Shown piece after piece: positions 6,901 through 13,570 of a stretch of DNA of 16,875 bases (positions are counted from its first letter, which is position 1; each line of letters begins with the position of its first letter). Below the pieces are notes generated by a model that was given only the letters and a program-made list of their open reading frames with translations, did not search any database and was not told the DNA's origin. Source of the stretch: Candidatus Cloacimonadota bacterium (GTDB lineage: Bacteria; Cloacimonadota; Cloacimonadia; Cloacimonadales; Cloacimonadaceae). The DNA is taken from positions 1 to 16,875 of the forward strand of contig JALOBT010000046.1 in assembly GCA_023228125.1 (NCBI GenBank). The letters are read 5' to 3'. A program made the translations under genes and the position numbers.

Positions 6901-8761
6901 TGGTCACCCAATCCTTTCCTTTTGCGTAAGATCCTACATCCAGCCCGGTGAACATGGCAGACGTATAGTCATTGGCGTACCCTGCGGTAGTACCTTCGTA
7001 GTCAACCAGGGGAAGTGTGGCGAGATAGGGGTCTTCGCAGATATCACCGACTGGGGGCACAGTTCCGGTACCTGTAACAGTGTACGAGGAATTAGCGCGG
7101 TTGTCACCAATCAGCAGACTGGCCGTCAGCGATCCCTCTACTGTTGGTGCGAAGATAACATAGAAGCTTACAGGAGGATCAGCAGGGTTGATTGTGAGAG
7201 GCAAGTCTGGCAATCCGTCCAGATCGAAGTTTGCATAGCTATTCAGGGCAATGCTGTTTACAATCAGCGGGCCTACACCGGTATTGCTAATGCTGAATTC
7301 CTTGGAGGAGCTGGTATTGATGAATTGGTCACCAAAATCCCAGGTCTCCGGGCTAACAAAAAGGAGGGGGCCTTCTGGAATATCTTCTATTCTCACGTCA
7401 TCAATGTACAATCTCCAGCCATCCGCAGGTGCATCTCTACGTGTGAAGGAAATATAGCAAGTTCCGCTATATGCACTTAAGTCCACTTCATACTCTGCGT
7501 ATGTGGTGAAGTTTACCGGGGTGGAAGGCATTAAGACTTCGGTGAAGGCTCCTGCTGTAGAAGTGGTGGTAGAAAGCAGGACAGATATTTCTTCTGGTTC
7601 ACCTGAAGATTGTGCACGAGTCCAGAACTTTAGTCTTTGATTTCTCGTCAACACCAAAGGCGGAGTAACCAGGTAATCTTCATTGCCACCACTATTATTG
7701 TCGGTATAGATAATCATTGCGTTTGGACTTGAGTGTGCATTTGAGCCATAGCTAACCCACGCGTCGCCATCTTCATTGTTATCAATCGACGTCCACCCTA
7801 AGGGTAGATTCGGGACCGTTACAGTATCGAAGTTTTCAGTCCAGGGAAAGGTAGTGATGGTGGGATCTGCCATGGTGGTGAAACTCCACACCGGACAGCC
7901 GCTTGCGCCACCATTAGCATTGTGGGGAATCACTTGCCAGTAATAGTCGGTACTATATGCTAAGCCACCAGGATTGTAGGTGAGGACATCTCCCTGATCT
8001 ATATCATTTACGATGTTTGTGGGAGGATTATCGGTACCAAAAGACAGGTAGTAGCTTGTGGGGGCACCGCCACCGCTGGCCCAGTTTAGATTAGCGGCTA
8101 ATGATACATTTGGTGCTTCGTGGGCCGGGCTAACAATAACAGCCGGATTGGGCGGAGTGGTAGCAACAAAGGCTGCCATATCAAATTTCATGTTGGCCCG
8201 GTTGGATGAAAGATTACCGGTAGGACTATTATTGGCATCGGTATAATCATTTCTGTAATACATGGCCATATTTGTTGCTGTGGTGTAATACACCATGGCG
8301 TTACTGGTACAGTCTTGTTCAATATCGCCATAGAATACTTCCACTATCAGGTTGTCTGTACCATTCCAATCGAAGGGTGTATCAAACACATGGGTATTCC
8401 AGCCTGATGCAGGAGTGTAGGGATTTGCACCCCAAACTTGGGTGAGACCGGTTACAAAGGTAGTAGTAAGAACACTTTGTGAGGTATGGCCCAGTTTAAT
8501 GGTCATGGGCATGGGCCCAACGCCATTGAGGGACTGAACGTTGAAAGCAAGGGAAGTAATATCCCCGGCTCCACCACCGGCATCATTCAATTCGGCAGCA
8601 GTAACGAGATACTGGTCACGTTCATTGCAATAATAATTACCGTAGGGAGTGGGTGATTGGTAAGCAGTATTAGCGGTGGTTCCGCTACCGATCACCACTT
8701 CCGTGGCAAACAAACCCAGCGCAAGCGCCAGGATACTGATTAATAACACAATTTTTTTCAT
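3992..8761 (-). CDS. Giant modular surface protein (adhesin-like) with C-terminal type IX-like sorting domain
   Basis: The protein has 1589 residues and begins with a Sec signal peptide (1-19, ending LGLFA). Modules as I read them: N-terminal jelly-roll-like domain (20-200); FN3 (205-300, WQVIPH, WSFTT); choice-of-anchor/cleaved-adhesin domain (304-460, WTENFD, DYLVTPPL, LYIDDVRI); HYDIN-like Ig domain (466-566, WDFGD, VTGTG); PPC-like domain (575-708); FN3 (711-803); a second anchor domain (808-978, INLDDISL); a second HYDIN-like domain (981-1087); a third anchor domain (1090-1246, DDWLISPP, FLDDIRI); a further beta region (1250-1485); and the sorting module (1506-1589, FPNPFNPST, VYNVKGQLL, GVYFYRM). 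GGAG eight bases before ATG fixes the start. It is a monocistronic gene with its own terminator. It probably acts outside the cell in attachment to particles or polymers; no catalytic motif was seen. The exact ligand is unknown. Confidence 0.9.
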   Translation of the reverse strand: MKKIVLLISILALALGLFATEVVIGSGTTANTAYQSPTPYGNYYCNERDQYLVTAAELNDAGGGAGDITSLAFNVQSLNGVGPMPMTIKLGHTSQSVLTTTFVTGLTQVWGANPYTPASGWNTHVFDTPFDWNGTDNLIVEVFYGDIEQDCTSNAMVYYTTATNMAMYYRNDYTDANNSPTGNLSSNRANMKFDMAAFVATTPPNPAVIVSPAHEAPNVSLAANLNWASGGGAPTSYYLSFGTDNPPTNIVNDIDQGDVLTYNPGGLAYSTDYYWQVIPHNANGGASGCPVWSFTTMADPTITTFPWTENFDTVTVPNLPLGWTSIDNNEDGDAWVSYGSNAHSSPNAMIIYTDNNSGGNEDYLVTPPLVLTRNQRLKFWTRAQSSGEPEEISVLLSTTTSTAGAFTEVLMPSTPVNFTTYAEYEVDLSAYSGTCYISFTRRDAPADGWRLYIDDVRIEDIPEGPLLFVSPETWDFGDQFINTSSSKEFSISNTGVGPLIVNSIALNSYANFDLDGLPDLPLTINPADPPVSFYVIFAPTVEGSLTASLLIGDNRANSSYTVTGTGTVPPVGDICEDPYLATLPLVDYEGTTAGYANDYTSAMFTGLDVGSYAKGKDWVTKFTVPAEGWLNVSLADQTGYSGQYMGVFLVNTVPSLASPAEVFAKATGGSNPTITDFDITPGEYYVIVDNWPTPANVYFVLNITFEEYPAVLAPTALTTSNIDGDSADLGWTENNTPAATEWDIKYGPVGFDVETGGTLESGVTTNPYSLTGLSPLTSYDWYARAVIGEDESAWAGPSTFNTSQIPATLPLTEDWEGGQGSWAIENGTQTNAWYVGIADPYEGTSSAYVSNDSGVNNAYTNNSASVTHIYRDIAFNSDCLEFPLSFQWICVGESSFDRMRVYLVDTSVTPVAGTQLTSGLVGLPNYSVHPDWTAETIILPGTLSGAVKRLVFSWRNDGSVGTNPPINLDDISLTAVPLPTEPIFAIDPTEKAFGTVSVGTSASQTFTISNQGGGTMNVQSISLTGDLDQFTLTDANEPPVALGTGESIEVSVAFTPIAEGDFTATLTINDGIASGKGNQTVTITGTGFDATIRDIPYIQTWDVPYLVEGWKIYDENDDAITWGYVSDSGSNAAKISYNGSMAMDDWLISPPIILEAGIEYVVSYKYHCQGSSFTEKMKVAFGNAQNPAAMIEEIADHPSITNMSYDTNSATFTPGADGTYYLGFHGYSGANKFGLFLDDIRILLPDTQVAQVTATGATATVTLPEITVGGGTPFNPQVVFAGLSGYPVIQVSVSYGVTADPLTSERLLFSIEGGNLAGVTVTFTHNLGFIPQVLAYQLGGGSIVLLNNPGEWTATTASFTIPGSGKGGDTVKVIFPKTLEDTLPVELSSFTAVLTADLHVNIAWIAETETNHAGYNILRNEMKELSTAIMINRDLVDDGNVDGTQASYLFTDAQVYPQSTYYYWLESVSLNGESEYYGPLMVTISAGGDDPEIPSIPVETKLLSAFPNPFNPSTNLRYSMKDAGDVSIEVYNVKGQLLKSFNNSHNQAGYYQVNWDGRDLNGRTVGTGVYFYRMTSGKYTSTKKMVLAK

Positions 8762-9082
8762 AATTCATCTCCATTAATAATATGTTTTCTGTGTAAGCAG
8801 ACCTCTGCCGTAGCCAGGCCTGGTTTTAATTGCGAAAAGGTGGGAAAGTAGTAGTCATACAGATGCATTCTACGCTTCTGTGGTAAATGGATAGTAAGAA
8901 AGAAGGGAAGTTTGTGGAAAAATATGGACACTAATCTAAGCAGACTTGCACCGAGTCCTGCCAAAAGCTCTATATAGCTTTGTTTTGACAGCATCTTGTG
9001 TCCTTGTCTCTGGCAAAAATAATAATCCAAGTCTTTCTCCTCATTTAAGAATAAAAACGTTTTAAAAACTGCATTTGAGCTT
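8762..9082 (-). other. Long untranslated leader of the large surface protein gene
   Basis: About 320 bp lie between the gene start and the nearest candidate promoter. A 118-codon frame overlaps the gene start by 4 bp, but it has no good ribosome binding site or recognisable domain, so I do not call it. Visible structures are the palindrome CCAGGCCTGG (8814-8823) and GCAGA-CCTCTGC-type arms at 8797-8809. I matched no known riboswitch class. Confidence 0.4.
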
Positions 9083-9110
9083 TTGATTACACAGGCAATC
9101 CAGCTATAAT
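9083..9110 (+). promoter_or_regulatory. Candidate plus-strand promoter (towards the M1 peptidase gene)
   Basis: TTGATT (9083-9088), a 16 bp spacer and a perfect TATAAT (9105-9110). It would give a leader of about 410 nt that runs through both minisatellites before the peptidase start, which is unusual, so a nearer promoter may exist. Confidence 0.35.
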
Positions 9111-9114
9111 GCAA
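9086..9114 (-). promoter_or_regulatory. Candidate minus-strand promoter (towards the large surface protein)
   Basis: On the minus strand, TTGCAT (9114-9109), a 17 bp spacer and TGTAAT (9091-9086). It overlaps the plus-strand candidate almost completely. The -35 box is weak. Confidence 0.3.
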
Positions 9115-9219
9115 AATATATATACTTTGCTTTGAGCATGTTAGGCTAAAAGCAAAACAGCTTAATCAGCTCATGTTGCGAGAATATGCGAGGGCAAGAG
9201 CTTGTCAAGAAAAAACTGA

Positions 9220-9366
9220 TTTTAATGGAGAATTGAGAATTATGACCAATGTAGAATTTAGAATGTATGATGTAGGATTGGGGCTAATGTAGAATTTAGA
9301 ATGTATGATGTAGAATTGGGGTTAATGGAGAATTTAGAATGTATGATGTAGAATTAATGGAGAATG
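9220..9366. repeat. Minisatellite, 38 bp period, same units as at 3766
   Basis: AATGTAGAATTTAGAATG begins at 9248 and 9286, and a variant (AATGGAGAATTTAG) at 9324, a period of 38 bp. The flanks carry GGAGAATTGAGAATTATG, also present at 3850-3873. Non-coding. Confidence 0.85.
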
Positions 9367-9376
9367 GAGCTCAGCT

Positions 9377-9460
9377 CTAACGTTTAACGTTTAACGTCTA
9401 ACTTTTAACCTTTAACGTCTAACCTTTAACGTCTAACTTTTAACCTCTAAGGCCTAACGC
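9377..9460. repeat. Heptanucleotide satellite YTAACST, about 12 units
   Basis: Read in sevens from 9377: CTAACGT, TTAACGT, TTAACGT, CTAACTT, TTAACCT, TTAACGT, CTAACCT and so on. The TAAC core is kept in nearly every unit while the flanking bases vary. It lies 68 bp upstream of the M1 peptidase start. Confidence 0.85.
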
Positions 9461-9528
9461 TATTCCCCCTTATGGAACAAATCATGCATCCTGTATCTCA
9501 CATAGATTAAAACAGATCGGGAGACCAG

Positions 9529-12384
9529 ATGAAACAGCGTTTTTTTGTCCTTATTGGCCTGTTGGCCTTTTGCATCCTGGGAGCGCAGGCTTCCGAGGGT
9601 GCGCGCTTATCGCGTAAATATCATAATCCATCCCCTATAGGGCTCAGCCAGAGCGCACGCGCGGATAGTGCCACCGGTTTTGACGTGCAGAAATACACCA
9701 TTGAGCTTAGCATCGCGCAGGATCCGAATACCATCTCTGGTAATGTGTTGGCCGAAGTCCTGGCCGAAGAAGCTTTGCCCACCCTTAGCTACAATCTCAT
9801 CGGTCTCACAGTCTCCCAGGTGCTGGTGAATGGCCAGGCGGCGATCTTCACCCATCAGAATGGCTTAGTTGAGATTCAGGTAAACAAAGCGGCCGGCGAG
9901 AGCTTTAGCACGCAGGTCTTTTATAGCGGCAGTCCGCAGCTTTCTGGCGATGGCTATAACATTGGTATGTATATCCGTCCCGCCAGCATCTTTACCATCT
10001 CGGATCCCGATGCGGGCAGATATTGGTGGCCTTGTTATGATCATCCCTGGGACAAGGCCATAGTGGATCTCATCATCACCTTGCGTTCGGATTGGAAAGT
10101 AGCGGCCAATGGGCTGAGGGAAAGCATTGTAGATAATGGCGATGGCACTGCCACCACCACCTGGAGAGGCTACCATCCGATGACCACATATCTGGCCTGC
10201 ATCACTGCCGCCAACTATATGGAAATCCCGCAGACGGCAATGCAAGGCGAACTGCCCATCCTGAACTTCGTTACCCCCAACCAATATAATAATGCTTTAA
10301 TCGATCTGGCCTCGCTGCCTGATATAATAGACTATTACTCCCAACTTTTTGGAGATTATCCCTTTGAAAAATACGGCAATGCCACGGTGAATATGAGCAC
10401 TTTTGGCGCTATGGAACACCAAACTATGACCACCTTGGGGAATTACATCATCACCGGCACAGGTGCTTATGAACTGGTGATCGCCCATGAGCTGGCCCAC
10501 CAGTGGTTTGGGGATGCGGTGAGCTTTCTGGATTTTGCCGATGTCTGGCTCTCGGAAGGTTTTGCTACTTACAGCGAACATCTTTGGACAGATAAGGCGC
10601 AAGGCTGGCAGGCCGCTTGTGACTATGTGCTCACCAGCTATCATAACTATTATCTGAGCTGGGAAAGTGCAGCAAATCCTGCCACTATTTACAATCCAAG
10701 TTTCTATAACTATTTCTCCCCTCCATCCTATGAAAAAGCTGCCAGTGTGTTGCATATGTTGCGTTTGAAACTGGGTGACGATGAGTTTTTCCAGGTCTTA
10801 CAGCAGTATTTTCAGACCTATAAACATGGTAATGCCATCACGCCGGAATTTCAGGCTGTGGCCGAAGCTGTAAGCGGGCTGGATCTGGAGCAGTTTTTTG
10901 CCCAATGGATCTATGGCAAAGGCATCCCCACTGTGGACTATTGTATCTGGCATCATCCTGATACAAACCAGCTTAAGGTGAGCGCACAGAGCTTTTCGCC
11001 CAGTACTACGCTCTTTGATGTGGATCTTCCTTTTTTGATCCAGCATACTGCGGGCAGCGATTCACTCTTGGTGCGCGCTACCAGCACCGGCTATGACAAT
11101 CTCTATGATGATATTGCTCTGCCTTCTTCTCACAGCGCGAACCACAACAATTGGACTCTCCTGCGTGGCCTCACCGAATCCCGGCCCAGGCTCAGTTCCT
11201 GTCTGGCCAGCTCCTCTGCTGTGATCCTGATCTGGGAAGAATATCCCCTGGCTACAGCTTATCAGATCTTGCGCCGGACTCTGGGAACCGAAGACTGGCA
11301 AATACTCACAGAGCTAACAAGCTCTATCACCGAATATATCGACGAGAGTCCGCTCAATGGCCAGACTTACGAGTACATCATCAAAGCCATAGACAGCCAA
11401 GGCTTTGTAAGCCTGGGCTCCGAGATAAAAAGCGCGACGCCGGTGGCCTTCAGCTTTGCAAATCCTCTGCTGGTGGTGGATGAAACCCGAAACGGCAATG
11501 GTGCTGGCATCTCGCCTGATGACGCCATGGTGGATGCCTTTTATGCCGCTGCTTTGGCACCTTTGATCTATACCCAGTGGGATGTGACCAGCCAGGGCCT
11601 GCCAGATTTACAGACCTTGGGTGCCTACAAAGTGGTGCTTTGGCATGATGACGATTTTTCCATGAACGAGATTCGCGCCGCCGAAAATACGCTCAGCGGT
11701 TATATGCTGGGCGGAGGGCAAGTCCTGATCTCGGGCTGGAAAACTGTTTCTGCCCTCAGCCCTGCCTTCTTTGGCCGCTTTACGGCCGGATTGACCAGCT
11801 ATTATGACAACGCCCCCACCTTGATCAGCGCAGAGAGTGCGTGCTATGCCCAGCTCACGGTAGATGGGGACAAATTGGCCCCAGTCTGGAATGGCATGTT
11901 GCCCTATCTCAGCAGCTTTGAAGGGGATTTTGAAACTATTTATACCGGCACTGTAGCCCCCGGCAGCAATGCGGAAAACCGCAGTCTGGCCTTTAGAACT
12001 AATAATCTCGTCCTCCTGGGCTTCCCCTTGTATTTTATGCAAGGCCAGGGGGTACGAGAATTTTTGCAGGCCATTCTCCCCGAATTGGCTACCGTGAGTG
12101 CTGCGGATGAACTTACGCCGGTGAGCACACTGCGCCTGCTGAGCTATCCCAATCCCTTCAATCCCAACACTACGATCAGCTTTGAGTTACCCGCAGATGG
12201 CAAAATCAGCTTGCAGCTTTACAATCTGAAAGGACAGAAGGTGCAAGAGCTTTGCGAAGGGCAATACAAAGCCGGCCAGCATCAGATCAGCTTTAACTCT
12301 GGGGATTTGCCCAGCGGAGTATATATCCTGAGCCTGAATGCTGAGGGGAAAAGGCTGAGCCGACGCCTCACTTTGATGAAATAA
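9529..12384 (+). CDS. Secreted M1-family zinc aminopeptidase with FN3, GATase-like and sorting domains
   Basis: The protein has 951 residues. A signal peptide (1-21) is followed by the M1 N-terminal beta domain (about 48-240) and the catalytic domain (about 250-465). The exopeptidase motif appears as GAMEH (293-297, the variant seen in some bacterial M1 enzymes). Zinc ligands are H320 and H324 in HELAH, and E343 in LSEGFATY; E321 is the catalytic base. Y401 in SYEKA matches the transition-state tyrosine. The usual M1 C-terminal helical domain is replaced by an FN3 domain (about 555-637), a class I GATase/ThuA-like domain (about 645-855, LLVVDETRNG, VVLWHDDD, GGGQVLISG) and the sorting module (873-951, YPNPFNPN, YNLKGQKV, GVYILSL). 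It should cleave N-terminal residues from peptides outside the cell. A GGGAG lies seven bases before ATG. Role in peptide scavenging is inferred. Confidence 0.93.
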   Translation: MKQRFFVLIGLLAFCILGAQASEGARLSRKYHNPSPIGLSQSARADSATGFDVQKYTIELSIAQDPNTISGNVLAEVLAEEALPTLSYNLIGLTVSQVLVNGQAAIFTHQNGLVEIQVNKAAGESFSTQVFYSGSPQLSGDGYNIGMYIRPASIFTISDPDAGRYWWPCYDHPWDKAIVDLIITLRSDWKVAANGLRESIVDNGDGTATTTWRGYHPMTTYLACITAANYMEIPQTAMQGELPILNFVTPNQYNNALIDLASLPDIIDYYSQLFGDYPFEKYGNATVNMSTFGAMEHQTMTTLGNYIITGTGAYELVIAHELAHQWFGDAVSFLDFADVWLSEGFATYSEHLWTDKAQGWQAACDYVLTSYHNYYLSWESAANPATIYNPSFYNYFSPPSYEKAASVLHMLRLKLGDDEFFQVLQQYFQTYKHGNAITPEFQAVAEAVSGLDLEQFFAQWIYGKGIPTVDYCIWHHPDTNQLKVSAQSFSPSTTLFDVDLPFLIQHTAGSDSLLVRATSTGYDNLYDDIALPSSHSANHNNWTLLRGLTESRPRLSSCLASSSAVILIWEEYPLATAYQILRRTLGTEDWQILTELTSSITEYIDESPLNGQTYEYIIKAIDSQGFVSLGSEIKSATPVAFSFANPLLVVDETRNGNGAGISPDDAMVDAFYAAALAPLIYTQWDVTSQGLPDLQTLGAYKVVLWHDDDFSMNEIRAAENTLSGYMLGGGQVLISGWKTVSALSPAFFGRFTAGLTSYYDNAPTLISAESACYAQLTVDGDKLAPVWNGMLPYLSSFEGDFETIYTGTVAPGSNAENRSLAFRTNNLVLLGFPLYFMQGQGVREFLQAILPELATVSAADELTPVSTLRLLSYPNPFNPNTTISFELPADGKISLQLYNLKGQKVQELCEGQYKAGQHQISFNSGDLPSGVYILSLNAEGKRLSRRLTLMK

Positions 12385-12443
12385 GGCAAGTTTCCCAGCA
12401 AAAACTGTGCAGGGATCAAGGACTAAGATAGTAATATAGTTGA

Positions 12444-12477
12444 AGAGAATGGAGCTTTATGCTTGACGCCATTCTCT
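12444..12477. other. Hairpin between the peptidase and the small exported protein
   Basis: AGAGAATGG (12444-12452) pairs perfectly with CCATTCTCT (12469-12477) across a 16-base loop. No T-run follows, so it is a poor terminator; it may be an mRNA stem in the leader of the next gene. No convincing promoter separates the two genes. Confidence 0.4.
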
Positions 12478-12502
12478 GCCTGAATAATTTGGGAGTAAAT
12501 AC

Positions 12503-13003
12503 ATGATATTAGACAAGGTGGATAAATTGAAAAAGATAATATTCCTTCTGATCACACTGGCGCTGAGCTGGGGACTTTTTGCCCAGAGCGGGCTGTTTAA
12601 CCTCTCCTATGGCATGCCCTTGGACGAGGCTGATACGATCCTTGCTACAGCCGGATTTCGCCCTGAAGGCAGTGAAAAGAATGCCGTAAAATACTATAGC
12701 GATATCAATGAATTTGTCGCCGCGATCCTGGTTTTCCTGGAACCCAAAACCCAGCGGATCGCAGGCTGGTTCATCAAATACAATCCTGATAATGGCGAAG
12801 ATAACGACCATCTGGTGATAGACCGCATTGCCAATATGCACGGAGAGACCAATCATTTTGAAGAGGAAACCCAGCAACTCATCTGGTTCCTGACCGATAC
12901 CCGCACCCTGCATGTGATGTATGCGCAGGATGGCAGCCTCACCGCGCTGTATTACGATTCCTATTTTGCCGAGCTCTTTGATATGGGTAAGATGAATAGA
13001 TAA
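12503..13003 (+). CDS. Small exported protein of unknown function
   Basis: The protein has 166 residues and I do not recognise the family. A hydrophobic segment (residues 12-25, IIFLLITLALSWGL) ending in FAQS is a signal peptide. The mature part starts with FNLSYGMPLDEAD, a pattern seen in periplasmic proteins of the 'small repeat' type that begin with a G-M-x-x-x-E-A turn, then alternates short strands and loops with no cysteine and no catalytic motif. Two starts are possible: ATG at 12503 (GGGAG eight bases before) and TTG at 12527 (AAGGTGG before), which would give the more typical MKKIIF signal peptide start. The gene is 118 bp after the peptidase gene on the same strand and could be transcribed with it. 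Confidence 0.75.
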   Translation: MILDKVDKLKKIIFLLITLALSWGLFAQSGLFNLSYGMPLDEADTILATAGFRPEGSEKNAVKYYSDINEFVAAILVFLEPKTQRIAGWFIKYNPDNGEDNDHLVIDRIANMHGETNHFEEETQQLIWFLTDTRTLHVMYAQDGSLTALYYDSYFAELFDMGKMNR

Positions 13004-13048
13004 ACATAACCTGGGCAAGCTCTAAAGCAAGGCCGGCTCTCAAGGTAG

Positions 13049-13095
13049 CGCAGGACGCCGTTCCTGCGGAACTTGCTACTGCGGAACTTGCTACT
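13049..13095. repeat. Short hairpin and 15 bp direct repeat
   Basis: CGCAGGA (13049-13055) and TCCTGCG (13062-13068) form a 7 bp stem. GCGGAACTTGCTACT then occurs twice in tandem (13066-13080 and 13081-13095). No T-run follows, so terminator function after the small gene is doubtful. Confidence 0.6.
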
Positions 13096-13104
13096 GCTGG
13101 ATTG

Positions 13105-13204
13105 ACCTAAAAGCGACCTTTCCCGCATTGGCCGATTGGCTTTGCTGACCTCTATCTTGTTGTCAGCCAATCTGTTTTGAACTTACCTGGGTCGCTTTTG
13201 GGTT
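13105..13204. repeat. Nested palindromic element
   Basis: Outer arms ACCTAAAAGCGACC (from 13105) and GGTCGCTTTTGGGT (to 13203) enclose inner arms GATTGGCTTTGCTGAC (13134-13149) and GTCAGCCAATC (13162-13172, pairing around a bulge). It is a REP-like structured repeat with no open frame of note. Confidence 0.6.
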
Positions 13205-13225
13205 AAAACAAGGGCTATGGTAAAT

Positions 13226-13288
13226 GGAAAGCTTGACTTGGCGTGGCGGTGCTGATCGGAAAGCTTGACTTGGCGTGGCGGTGCTGAT
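13226..13288. repeat. 31 bp direct repeat, two units
   Basis: GGAAAGCTTGACTTGGCGTGG begins at 13226 and at 13258 and each copy continues to GCTGAT, a period of 32 bp. Its GGCGTGGCGGT core also occurs in the two-hairpin modules at 397-407 and 1106-1116. Confidence 0.8.
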
Positions 13289-13352
13289 AGGAATATCTGG
13301 CTTGCTCGGGCGATGATATCCGGGTAGTGTGGCATCCTATTCGCGTGATGTT

Positions 13353-13511
13353 CCTGTTTTAACTCTCAATTTTGGTGGGTGGATCGTTTGTAGTTAGATG
13401 GGAAGATAGAAAATACAGAAAAGCTTGTAGTTGGCAAGCAAATCAAAATTGAAAGTCAAAACAGGTATCGATCGAAAGTCAAAACTGGTATCGATCGAAA
13501 GTCAGAACAGG
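13353..13511. repeat. Palindromic dispersed element, copy 2, plus ATCGATCGAAAG units
   Basis: Arms at 13353-13374 (CCTGTTTTAACTCTCAATTT plus TG) and 13444-13465 match at 20 of 22 positions. The two mismatches are at the same places as in copy 1 at 2108-2219. Two 23 bp units starting GGTATCGATCGAAAGTC (13464 and 13487) follow. The element lies just downstream of the flavodiiron gene's stop codon, the same placement as at the other two minus-strand genes. Confidence 0.75.
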
Positions 13512-13536
13512 CCGCTGAAAGATCCCGCGGCCTGTT
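13506..13536 (-). terminator. Probable terminator hairpin after the flavodiiron gene
   Basis: AACAGGCCGC (13506-13515) and GCGGCCTGTT (13527-13536) form a perfect 10 bp GC-rich stem with an 11-base loop, 34 bp past the minus-strand stop codon. The following minus-strand bases (CTGACTTTCG) make only a weak U-run, so efficiency is uncertain. Confidence 0.6.
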
Positions 13537-13570
13537 ATATTGAGTCTCAGATTGTGATCTGAATTATGGT

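Noticed and set aside
8758..9114. 118-codon frame overlapping the start of the giant surface protein gene
   Set aside because: No convincing ribosome binding site, biased and unrecognisable composition, and it coincides with the expected leader.
12463..12490. TTGACG-16-TAATTT as promoter of the small exported protein
   Set aside because: Transcription would start after or within the ribosome binding site, leaving no usable leader.
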